Both the position numbers and the translations under genes were made by a program. Of a DNA stretch of 64,000 nt, positions 33,363 to 42,445 are shown piece after piece. The DNA lies in assembly GCF_018294505.1 (NCBI RefSeq), contig NC_057801.1, positions 431,424,619 to 431,488,618 on the forward strand. Reading direction: 5' to 3'. Numbering within the stretch: the first letter of the stretch is position 1; the number at the start of each line of letters is the position of its first letter. This stretch comes from Triticum aestivum (Eukaryota; Streptophyta; Magnoliopsida; Poales; Poaceae). The notes beneath the pieces are model-generated. The model searched no databases. It was not told the origin of the DNA and worked only from the letters and a program-made list of their open reading frames with translations.

Positions 33363-34373
33363 CTCTCTCTGTCCCATCCTATTTCCCGTCCTTCAGTTAT
33401 GTAAGGATGTCGATCGATCTCCCTTAAGACATAGCTGGGTGTCTCCTTCTCAACATATATATGAGTCGTTCTACCTCTACAGTTAGGCCTCTGCCTCCCC
33501 CTCCCCCCACCCCCCTGCCACACACACACACACCGATACATCGAGCGCTCTAGTCATGTCTCCCTGGCACACACAAACTTGACCTGTGCCCTCTGACGTT
33601 CCGGTAGGTCGGTCGCCCTATATCTTTGACTTGCACACACACACAATTTTGATGGCTCTCTTCGCACCTAGCCACTTGATTCTCTCTTCGACTCTATCGA
33701 TATCTATGACCCCTCCCTCTCTTCTCGTGGATTACCCGGCTCTCTATATGATATGGATAGGCTTCCATTTCACACACATTGCATGCAAAAATTTGTTTGA
33801 GATGTCATCAACACATATTCCCACAAATACATTCACGAAATCAACCCCCCCCAAACAAAAAACACTCATGAACGCACACGCCATCTTTCTAGGTTTGTAT
33901 CTCTCTCACACACACCCACGTAGGTGGGGGACGTGCACGAAGAGAACAGATGCACGCACGGCGCACGTACTCCCGTCTCTTTCCCAACCACACCCGCGCG
34001 GGTACACGGTGGAGCTCATTTATGTACGAAAAGGCAGCCCACGTGGTAATTTGACACGTGTACTGGTTGTCCACTTTATGGAGGGAGGATCGTCTACCAC
34101 GGGTGAACAAACAAATTGCGACTTGACGCGTTATGTTAAAAAGAGGCAAACCATGTGAGGCCTACCTTAGAGGCAAGGCTCTATACACTGGAGTAGTTTT
34201 GATGTGTCCCGTCAACTTGCATAATGAGGAGAAGCTTGCTTAGTACACCATCTCCCCCACCGCGCGGTGGCTCGCAGGATGAGGTGAAGCTTGCTTACTA
34301 GTACTGTACGCCTTACGCTCGCTCCCTCGCCCACGTGCGCGGTGGCTCGCAGGACGAGGAGAAAATTTTACTA
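33149..34373. other. Pyrimidine-rich non-coding DNA with microsatellites
   Basis: No gene is supported. A (CT)n tract runs at about 33329-33371, and several (CA)n runs lie near 33523-33535 and 33630-33645. The end (about 34200-34370) has a short duplicated phrase, GCGCGGTGGCTCGCAGGA (about 34261 and 34338), with GAAGCTTGCTTA on either side of the first copy. Confidence 0.55.
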
Positions 34374-34574
34374 CTCCCTTCGTTTACTCCTCGTCCCTAC
34401 CTTGGTTAGAGAGATTATCATATTGTTTGGAATATATATGTCCTTTAGTAGATTTCAATATGAACTACTATTACATACTCCAAACACTGATGTATATAGA
34501 TGTATTTTTAGAGTGTAGATTCACTCATTTTGCTTCATATGTAGTTCATATTGAAACAGACGTAATAGTACACA
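34374..34574. mobile_element. Stowaway-type MITE relic
   Basis: It begins CTCCCTTCGTTTACTCC after a TA dinucleotide (34372-34373). It contains the internal phrase TAGAGTGTAGATTCACTCAT typical of a common Triticeae Stowaway family. The right terminus is degenerate, so the end is approximate. Confidence 0.6.
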
Positions 34575-34892
34575 CTCTCCTTCGCCCCTCGACCCTCGCC
34601 CACGTGGTGGACGTGCAGCAATTCATTCGGTCTCATATAGCCAGAATGATATATATTGCAATACCATTATTGCTCGACTTCCCGAAGAGGCGAACAACCA
34701 ATCGCAAGGTTAATATTTTGGAGATGCCAAGCGCAAGGTTTATAGGAGAACGAGTAGTAGGTGCCGTGTCATTTATAAATAAAGTTTTTTTTCTTCAGTG
34801 GCACGTACGCAATATAATAGGTTCATATGGAGAAAAAAGGAAACCGCTCCACTATATACATAGTTAGGACGGGCCAGCCTACATGGTTGCTT

Positions 34893-35180
34893 GCTGGGGT
34901 TGCTCTCTTCACACTCCCTCGCACAAAATGGTTGTGGCCACATCTCTAACATCCCGGCGGATCACGTCCGCCGGGGGAAGGGGTGGATGCTTAGTGTAGA
35001 TGCGGTCGCCGTCGCCGATGGCGAAAACCCACTATCGGCACGTCCCAATTAGGGGTCCCTGTCGTTCTCTCTCACAAAGCCGGTGAGGTTGCCTTCGTCC
35101 CTTGCTCACTACCGCAACGTGGGCAGTTGCCGCCTCCCGCCGCCCTCCTCAAGGTTGAGCTACGGCCCGACATCCCTCAG
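34893..35180 (+). other. Exon-like module A (possible first exon of a non-coding transcript)
   Basis: This GC-rich block ends CATCCCTCAG followed by GTACAA, a good splice-donor context. It is similar to module B (38545-38843) in its TCTCTTCACAC start, a middle shared as GATCnnnTCCnCCGGGnnA and GTCGCCGTC, and the donor position. About 190 bp downstream an acceptor-like TTTGCCACAG opens onto the recurrent motif at 35373. The longest frame (MRLPSSLAHYRNVG, 35083) is not shared with module B, so coding is doubtful. Confidence 0.4.
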
Positions 35181-35372
35181 GTACAACTCCCTTTATAGCT
35201 GGCTTGCACCACTGCTCCAGCTGCCCACATCACTCCATGTGGATATTTCTCTACTTCTTTGCCCCACACATACCTCTATTGGCTTCTACATACTGTATAT
35301 GTGATGAGTTTATGTCTCATCAACTAGTCCCGGTAATCTTATTCTAATCACGCTTCTTCAATTTCTTTGCCA

Positions 35373-35413
35373 CAGGGATGCTCATCTCGATTTTGGTGAA
35401 ACTGCACAAAATG
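35373..35413 (+). repeat. Recurrent exon-like motif, copy 1
   Basis: CAGGGATGCTC followed by GATTTTGGTG and ACTGCACAAAATG. It matches the copies clustered at 47528-49147, which lie beyond the WHAM-like insertion. Confidence 0.75.
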
Positions 35414-35538
35414 ATCCGATGGTCAAAGGTTGCAAACTTTATTTCTTGGGAAGCTCCAACTTTGCTAGCAAATTAAAGCATGGTTAGGGTTAACGGTTCA
35501 AGGGCTAGGGACTGCATGGATTGTTCTTTCTTTAGTTG

Positions 35539-35633
35539 TCTCTGTTCCAAAAGTAAGTGTCAACTTTAGTAGTAGTACAACCTTGTACTAAAGTTTGCAT
35601 AAAGTTGAGACACTTATTTTGGAACAGAGGGAG
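35539..35633. mobile_element. Short Stowaway-type MITE
   Basis: Inverted ends TCTGTTCCAAAA and TTTTGGAACAGA bracket a near-perfect foldback of about 95 bp. The right end GGGAG is followed by TA; the left terminal bases are lost. Confidence 0.7.
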
Positions 35634-36059
35634 TACATATTGGCTATGATCTGTCAATCATTCAGATGCAATAGCATGTATGTTAGTCTCCTTTGTATTT
35701 GATGAAATGTTGCAATGGGCAACCTTGGACGCAAGATACATGAAACAGAAGCTGGAAGCTTCATAGCATTGTATAAATTTATCTCGCTGATAAATTACAG
35801 TATGTACTATACTAGTACTATGTAAAGAGTTAGGTGTCGCACGGTATCCAGAAAATATGGTGATAGTATGAGGTGGGCCATGTAATCACTGAGCCTGCAT
35901 GTTTTCACTGCTCTCGCACTCCTCCGCTGTAAGAATGGAGAAAATTGTAATCTAGTACTACCTCCTTTTTCCGAAAGCGTGGGACATCCAGCAGTCCTAC
36001 CACCTCAGTAATAATGCCCAATGAGCCGTCAAATCACATAGACCCAGCAGTAAGTTGGA

Positions 36060-36260
36060 CGGACGAAGCAACCATCACTCTTGAATCCGCTTCTCCCTCC
36101 AACGTAGGCGCCAGTGAGAGGTCGCATCCACTCTGCTTGGGCATGAATGCGACACTGATTCTTTGGAGCGGCACTGACCGTTTCGGGCGGGAAGCACGCG
36201 CGGGCGATTGAGGGGCTTTGGGTGGGCCAGGCTAGTCAGGAGCGGGCATGGCAGCTGTCC
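36060..36260. promoter_or_regulatory. GC-rich promoter-like module shared with 62940-63090
   Basis: The block around CTGACCGTTTCGGGCGG, CGCGCGGGCGATTGAGGG and GGGTGGGCCAGG is matched at about 63010-63080. There it lies just upstream of the TATA box of a minus-strand ORF. Here no ORF accompanies it. No function is shown by sequence alone. Confidence 0.4.
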
Positions 36261-36533
36261 GCCTGTCCCGACCGGACGCCCAGAAACGAGAGGATGCACC
36301 GACTCTCGCAGCTAAAATCATATACTACACACCATCTCTCTGTAGGAGTAGGTCGATCTGTCGCTCTTTCTAACACACACATGCTGTTAAACACACACAG
36401 ACACACACACACAGGTTCATAGAATAGGAAAATCGTGCGAGTGCGAATCCACGAGAAGTGAGATACAAATGGAGTACGTACAAGAAGAGAAGAGGTGACG
36501 AATATTCCATCAAACCTGGACTAAGGAGTAGTA

Positions 36534-37199
36534 CTCCTTCCGTCTAGGTGTTAAGTCATCTTTCGGAAATCGGATATTCCCAAAATGTTTAGGCGTCATC
36601 CATTAACTTCGCATCTCAATCCCCTCCTGGCCTCATTGCTAGCGAGCTTTGTTACTTAGGGAGCGTTTGGATCCTTAGAAAGAACAGATTATAGACTAGC
36701 CGGGCAAGGTTAGGCGTTTGGAACTGTTAAAATATGTTAGCTTTTCCAGGCCAGCTAGCTTGGGTGGGCTAGAAAAACCTTGCTAGCTCAGGAGAGCCAG
36801 ATCGGCTCGCTTCCGACAGCAAAGTTCGTGTAGTAGTAACATAGACTAGTAACATATGCATGTTACTAGTCCAAGTTACTCACCACTATGACTAGCCTAA
36901 GCAATGTAACCAAACGCTCCTTACTCTGCCTTGTTATCTCCCCCAGAAACCCAATGCATAGAGCGCAACTACGCGTTGATCAGTCAAGAAATCAAAATCG
37001 GCTTGCATGCGAGTTAATACATGGCACTGCATGGTAGCTAAAACGGCATCTCTTAGTTGTTTCGATTAATTGTTACATTTAGAGACAAATATCAGGGCTT
37101 TGATTGGAGGAAGGACCGGTCAAGTTTCTCCTTCTCCTACAATCGGCTTGCACCTTGGTCCCGCTGCACCTTCTAACGTGACTTCCTAGACGGAGGGAG
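36534..37199. mobile_element. Stowaway-type MITE interrupted by a Tourist-type MITE
   Basis: The left end is CTCCTTCCGTCTAGG and the right end is CCTAGACGGAGGGAG. TA flanks both sides (36532-36533 and 37200-37201). Removing the inner 262-bp element and its TTA duplication leaves about 400 bp. Confidence 0.82.
36659..36920. mobile_element. Tourist-type MITE nested in a Stowaway
   Basis: Terminal repeats GGGAGCGTTTGG and CCAAACGCTCC, flanked by TTA (36656-36658 and 36921-36923), the duplication expected for PIF/Harbinger-type elements. 262 bp, no coding capacity. Confidence 0.82.
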
Positions 37200-37506
37200 T
37201 AGTACGAGATACGGTGGCACAGTGACTTAGGTCGAATACAAGTGCCCAAAATTGTGTGCATGTTATAATAAGGATTCACTTAAAATAGTACGTGAGCGAA
37301 CAAAGGGATCAATTGGACAGTGTTCACGAGAAGTAGCGAGATGTGTGAGGTAAGATACACCACTGGCGCTTTTAATTTTTCTTATTAATTTGTTTGTTTC
37401 ACCCTCTGACTGGTGGGACCCAACGTACTACGTGGAGAGAGGTAAGGTGACTAAGGTTGCATTATTTCTGTACTACCAACACTGCTTTAAATCCCAAAAC
37501 ACCTTA

Positions 37507-38075
37507 GACTAGTCACAATGGATAGTAACTTAGACTAGTAACATGCATATGTTACTACTCCCTCCGTCAAGGTGTGTAAGTCATCTTATGAAAACCAAAT
37601 AGTAATCCCAAAACACTTAGGCGCAGTGCATTAAATTCTACCTCATTTCTTGTTTCTAGACATATCAACCAAAAAGAGATGTGGGGTGTGCATGTTTTTA
37701 ATGACTTGAGACTACCAAACACGACATGCAGTGGTTAGTGCATTGCATGCAATGCTATTAATTAGCAAATGAACATTAAGTTCTCTCGTTTTCCCCTCCT
37801 CCTTGGTCATGGTGCACAACCTAAGATGACTTACTCACCTAGACAGAGGGAGTACTCCATGTTACTACCTCTATAGTGGGGAGTAACATTGTGTGGTATC
37901 ATGCACCACTTCATTTATTAGATTGTAGGCTCATTTTGTCTTGGTATGTGTGATGCTATAGTAACTAGATATGTTACCACATGCCTCTCTTTCCTTCTTA
38001 ATTACTTGCCACATCATCTATTTTGCCTAAAGATGTGTGATGTTACCACCTATGTTACTCCCACTGTGGATAGTC
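37507..38075. mobile_element. Tourist-type MITE interrupted by a Stowaway MITE
   Basis: Ends GACTAGTCACAATGGATAG and CTGTGGATAGTC are imperfect inverted repeats flanked by TTA (37504-37506 and 38076-38078). Without the inner Stowaway and its TA it is about 272 bp. Confidence 0.78.
37558..37852. mobile_element. Stowaway-type MITE nested in a Tourist
   Basis: Ends CTCCCTCCGTC and GACAGAGGGAG, with GTGTGTAAGTCATCTTA mirrored by TAAGATGACTTACTCAC just inside the ends. TA flanks at 37556-37557 and 37853-37854. 295 bp. Confidence 0.85.
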
Positions 38076-38204
38076 TTACCACCAAAGCCACATGACACGA
38101 TTATGACTTAAATCCCAATGACTCCCATGCAAAAAAAAAACACGGCATGCTTGTCACACGAATGCAGGAATGTATAAAAGGTTATTTTCCTATCGTTAAA
38201 CATA

Positions 38205-38340
38205 ATGGGAGGGTTGTGTAGATGGTTAGCCTATTCGCTCATCAAACTTGAGGTCTCGGGTTCGATAACTACACTTGAGCAAATTTTTGTTTTTGTTCGA
38301 ATTATTTCTTCCACCCAATGACAGGTAGGCCCTGCAAGAC
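38205..38340 (+). mobile_element. Possible tRNA-derived SINE
   Basis: A box-A-like TGGTTAGCCTATTCG (38223-38237) and a box-B-like GGTTCGATAAC (38259-38269) are spaced as in an RNA polymerase III internal promoter. A T-rich stretch (TTTTTGTTTTTG) follows at about 38285. No target duplication was identified and the sequence does not match the Au SINE as recalled. Confidence 0.3.
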
Positions 38341-38544
38341 AGAGAGAGAAAGTGATCTCGGGTGGTGCTAGGAGGATTCTTTGACTGGTCAAAATAGATG
38401 GATACGGAGCTATACGATCTCGTAATGACCGTATAATCACCTCATCACGTATAAGCTACAGTCCCGGCGCTTGTTTTCTAGGGTTTGCACTCTTCACACA
38501 CTCTCTCCAGTATATATATATATATATACACGCTGGAGCCTCGA

Positions 38545-38843
38545 CGCTTGTAGTTGGTCTCTTCACACACTCTCACCCTCTCCAGATCTAAACAAGACTT
38601 CGTTGGCCTCTCTCTCTCCCCTCATGGCTAGTCAAAGAGCCGGCAGGATCCATCCACCGGGAAGGGAAGGAGGCTTAACATTGTCGCCGTCAGCGAGGGA
38701 GGGAATCCACTACCGACGCAGCTGTTCACTTTCACCCAGCAGCGGCGGGGGAGGGCCTCCGACCCCTTATTCTTCACCGCCATATATAGTGTGGGTCGAA
38801 CGGCCTCTGGTCGCCCACCGAACCACACCCCAAGAACCTTAAG
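38545..38843 (+). other. Exon-like module B (possible first exon, paralogue of module A)
   Basis: Similar to 34893-35180. It begins near TCTCTTCACACACTCTC and has a GC-rich middle with a frame starting MASQRAGRIHPPGRE (38624). It ends CTTAAG directly before GTATAA, a donor-like junction. The frame does not match module A, so any product is probably RNA. The WHAM-like element at 39470 inserted downstream, apparently in the intron before the motif cluster at 47528-49147. Confidence 0.4.
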
Positions 38844-38912
38844 GTATAATTTACTTATTCCACATGCATTGCTCTAGCTGCATGTGGGCTTTTTCTGCTT
38901 CTGCACTCGAAT

Positions 38913-39200
38913 CTAGGTGTTGGATCAAACAGGAAAGTTGTGGGGAAAGTTGTATAGCATGAATCTAGGACGTGGTTCAAAGAGGAAAGGAATGGGGGAA
39001 AGTAGTGGGGAAAGTTGTATAGCATGAATCTAGGACGTGGTTCAAAAAGGAAAGCAAGGGGGGAAAGTAGAGGGGAAAGTTGTATTGCATGAATCTAAGA
39101 CGTGGTTCAAAGAGGAAAAGAATGGGGGAAAGTAGTGGGGAAAGTTGTATAGCATAAATCTAGGATGTGGTTCAAAGAGGAAAGGAAGGGGGAAAGTACT
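38913..39200 (+). repeat. 65-bp tandem minisatellite, about 4.5 copies
   Basis: Units begin CTAGGACGTGGTTCAAAGAG at 38965, 39030, 39095 and 39160, exactly 65 bp apart. A 52-bp diverged unit starts at 38913. Each ends with GGGGAAAGTTGTATAGCAT except the last, which is truncated. Confidence 0.9.
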
Positions 39201-39469
39201 AGTACATACTGGCTATCCAGCACCTATGTTGGTCGAAAAGGGAAAACAATGAAAAACGCAGTACGCACATCTGTAACAAACTGATCTTTTGTTTTGGGGG
39301 ACAAGGCTGTAGAGTTTGAGCAGGACAAGATTTGCTTCACTCACATAGGGAAAGGTGTCTAAAGATAAGAAAACTGGGACCAACACAAATATGTTCCTTG
39401 GTTGTTTGTTCTTTGTTGCAACAGACTGTCCATCACCCCAGTACATTGGTAGATGCACATGGTGTTGGT

Positions 39470-40992
39470 TGACACGTCTCCGTCGTATCTATAATTTTTG
39501 TTTGTTGCATGCCGATATTATTCAACTTTCATATACTTTTGGCAACTTTTTATACTATTTTTGGGACTAACATATTGATCCAGTGCCCAGTGTCAGTTCA
39601 TGTTTGTTGCATGTTTTATATTTCGCAGAAACCCAATATCAAACGGAATCCAAACGGGGTAAAAACGGACAGAGAATTATTTTGGAATATTTGGAATTTT
39701 TTGGAGGAAGAATCAACGTGAAACGGTGCCCGAGGTGGCCACGAGACAGGGGGCCCGCCCTCCCCCTGGGCACACATGGCACTCTCGTGGGCCACCCGTA
39801 AGGCGGTTGACGCTCTTCTTTTGCCGCAAGAAAGCTAATTTTATGAGAAAAATCTGGGTGAAAGATTCACCCCAATCGGAGTTACGGATCTCCGGATATA
39901 AAAGAAACGGTGCCAGGGCAGAATTCCAGAGCACAGAAACAGAGAGAGACAGAGAGATAGATCCAATCTCGGAGGGGCTCTCTCCCCTCCCATGCCATGG
40001 GAGCCAAGGACCAGAGGGCAAACCCTTCTCCCATCTAGGTAGAAGGTCAAGGAAGAAGAAGAAGAAGGGGGGCTCTCTCCCCCTTGCTTCCGGTGGCGCC
40101 GGAGCGCTGCCGGAGGCCATCATCATCACTGCGATCTTCACCAAAAAGTTCACCGTCTTCCTCACCAACTCTTCCCCCCTCTATGCAGAGGTGTAACCTC
40201 TCTCTTACCCGCTATAATATCTACTTAAACATGGTGCTCAACACTATATATCATTTCCCAATGATGTATGGCTATTATATGATGTTTGAGTAGATCCATT
40301 TTGTCCTATGGGTTAATTAATGATCGTGATTGGTTTGAGTTGCATGTTTTATTATTGGTGCTGTCCTATGGTGATCTCCGTGTCGCACAAGCGTGAGGGA
40401 TCCCCGCTGTAGAGTTTGCAATATGTTCATGATTTGCTTATGGTGGGTGGTGTGCGTGAACAGAAGCACAAACCCGAATAAGTAGGTTGTTTGCATATGG
40501 GATAAAGGGCACTTGATGCTTTAATGCTATGGTTGGGTTTTACTTAATGATCTTTAGTAGTTGTGGATGCTTGCTAGAGTTCCAATCATAAGTGCATATG
40601 ATCCAAGAAGAGAAAGTATGTTAGCTTATGCCTCTCCCTCAAATAAAATTGCAATAGTGATTACTGGTCTAGTTATCGATTGCCTTGGACAAATAACTTT
40701 CTCGTAACAAAAAGCTCTCTACTAATACTTACTTTATTACATCTTTATCTAAACAGCCCCTAGTTTATATTTACGTGTTCGTATTATCTTGCAAACCTAT
40801 CCAACAACACCTACAAAGTAGTTCTAGTTTCATACTTGTTCTAGGTAAAGCGAACGTCAAGCGTGCGTAGAGTCGTATCAGTGGCCGATAGGACTTGAGA
40901 GAGTATTTGTTATACCTTTAGCTCCTCGTTGGGTTCGACACTCTTACTTATTGAAAGAGGTTACAACTACCCCGTATATTTGCGGGTTATCA
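39470..40992 (+). repeat. Left LTR of the WHAM-like element
   Basis: It starts TGACACGTCTCCG (the partner has TGATACG) and ends GCGGGTTATCA. TATA-like GATATAAAAG lies at about 39894-39903. A GAAGAAGAAG purine run lies near 40051-40065. Confidence 0.92.
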
Positions 40993-41003
40993 AGACCTTT
41001 TTC

Positions 41004-41021
41004 TGGCGCCTTTGCCGGGGA
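41004..41021 (+). other. tRNA-Asp-type primer-binding site
   Basis: TGGCGCCTTTGCCGGGGA, 11 bp after the LTR, differs at one base from the tRNA-Asp complement. Confidence 0.8.
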
Positions 41022-41116
41022 GTCATAGCATGGGGTGATTATTCTCGTATGTGCTTGTTTGCTTTATCACTAAGTAATTTTTATTTGCTGTTCTTAGTTG
41101 TTTTCTATCTTTAGTT

Positions 41117-42445
41117 ATGGTTAGGAAACGCAAAATACAAAAAAAACTAGTTGTACCTACTGAACCAATGGTTGAAGAACCACTCAAAATCTATCACACT
41201 CCTGAAGCTTTTTACCTGGATCATCTTCGATCCATTTGTGCTCGTGCTGAAACCCCCACTAGCTTAGTTGAGGGCAAATCTTTAGATGAGCATGCTTGTT
41301 ATGTGCGACACCGTATATCTAAAAAAGGGAAACTTTTACAAGATCAAATTCATCGTTTGCAATGTTATGCTTGGACTTTATGTGAAATATATGATGTTAC
41401 TTGTTGTTCTGAAGACCCTAAGAAACACCTTCCCTACCAATGCTTGTTTAGTGATAATGGGATTGTATCTTCGTATGCTAAGGGTGTTTATAATTACTAT
41501 GATGTTCAACAAATTGAAGAATTTATTGCTTTTAAGGGTGGTTATGAAATTGCTTCTTTGATTGAAAAGTATGATGCTACTCTCCACAAATCTGAAAATT
41601 TTGCCATACTTGAATATTTTTATGATAATTATGCTTCTAATGCCTATGTTAAACTATATATTGAGAAATTCTCCGCTATCCAAGAAGAGACTAATATTTT
41701 GCAGGAAGCTATGGAAGAAGAAATTGATGAAACCGTGAGCTCATTGGATGAAAAAGATGATGAGGAGAGCGAAGAACAAAAGGAGGAAGAGCGGATTAGC
41801 TACCCGTGCCCACCTTCTAATGAGAGTAACTCTTCAACTCATACATTGTTTAAATTTCCTTCCTGCTTACCGAAGGATGATTGCTATGATCCCTTTAATT
41901 CATTTGAAATATACCTTTTTGATGATGCTTGCTATGCTTGTGGCCAAGATGCCAATATGAATTATGCTTATGGAGATGAACTTGCTATAGTTCCTTATGT
42001 TAAACATGAAATTGTTGCTATTGCACCCACGCATGATAGTTCTATTATCTTTTTGAATTCTCCCGACTACACTATATCGGAGAAGTTTGTGCTTATTAAG
42101 GATTATATTGATGGGTTGCGTTTTACCATTGCACATGATAATTTTGATGAATGTGATATGCATGTGTTTGCTTCTCCTACTTGTAATTATTATGAGAGAG
42201 GAACTATATCTCCACCTCTCTATGTTTCCAATATGATAAAATTGCAAGAAACTGCTTATACTATGCATTGGACTTTACTATGTGTGCATGAATTGTTCTT
42301 TTATGACATGCCGATGCATAGAAAGAGAGTTAGACTTCGTTGTTGCTTGATATATGTTACTTTGTTCTCACTACTAAATTACAAATCATTGTTAATTAAA
42401 ATTGGCTTTGATATACCTTGGGATCCGGGCGGATCCATTACTTGA
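41117..42445 (+). CDS. Intact 442-codon ORF of unknown function (WHAM-like element)
   Basis: The frame starts MVRKRKIQKKLVVPTEP, about 95 bp after the primer site, and is uninterrupted to GGSIT. The N-terminus is basic (RKRKIQKK) and could be a nuclear or RNA-binding signal. Residues about 75-130 carry several Cys (ARAETPTSLVEG, then YAWTLCEIYDVTCC). Residues about 205-235 are very acidic (EKDDEESEEQKEEE). The C-terminal region has PMHRKRVRLRC at about residues 396-406, which matches PMHRKWVRLKC in the 462-codon ORF of the nested element; DEC/FDE-rich segments precede it in both. No membrane segment or enzyme motif was recognised. It occupies the gag position. An intact frame in an otherwise non-coding element suggests a role in its own packaging or mobilisation, which is inference. 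Confidence 0.75.
   Translation: MVRKRKIQKKLVVPTEPMVEEPLKIYHTPEAFYLDHLRSICARAETPTSLVEGKSLDEHACYVRHRISKKGKLLQDQIHRLQCYAWTLCEIYDVTCCSEDPKKHLPYQCLFSDNGIVSSYAKGVYNYYDVQQIEEFIAFKGGYEIASLIEKYDATLHKSENFAILEYFYDNYASNAYVKLYIEKFSAIQEETNILQEAMEEEIDETVSSLDEKDDEESEEQKEEERISYPCPPSNESNSSTHTLFKFPSCLPKDDCYDPFNSFEIYLFDDACYACGQDANMNYAYGDELAIVPYVKHEIVAIAPTHDSSIIFLNSPDYTISEKFVLIKDYIDGLRFTIAHDNFDECDMHVFASPTCNYYERGTISPPLYVSNMIKLQETAYTMHWTLLCVHELFFYDMPMHRKRVRLRCCLIYVTLFSLLNYKSLLIKIGFDIPWDPGGSIT

Noticed and set aside
33299..33541. Minus-strand frame of Arg/Glu repeats
   Set aside because: It is created by a CT microsatellite.
38223..38270. Functional tRNA gene
   Set aside because: Only box-A/B-like motifs are present; a full cloverleaf and acceptor stem could not be formed by eye.
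38913..39200. CRISPR-like regular repeats
   Set aside because: Units are contiguous 65-bp minisatellite repeats without spacers, in a plant nuclear context.
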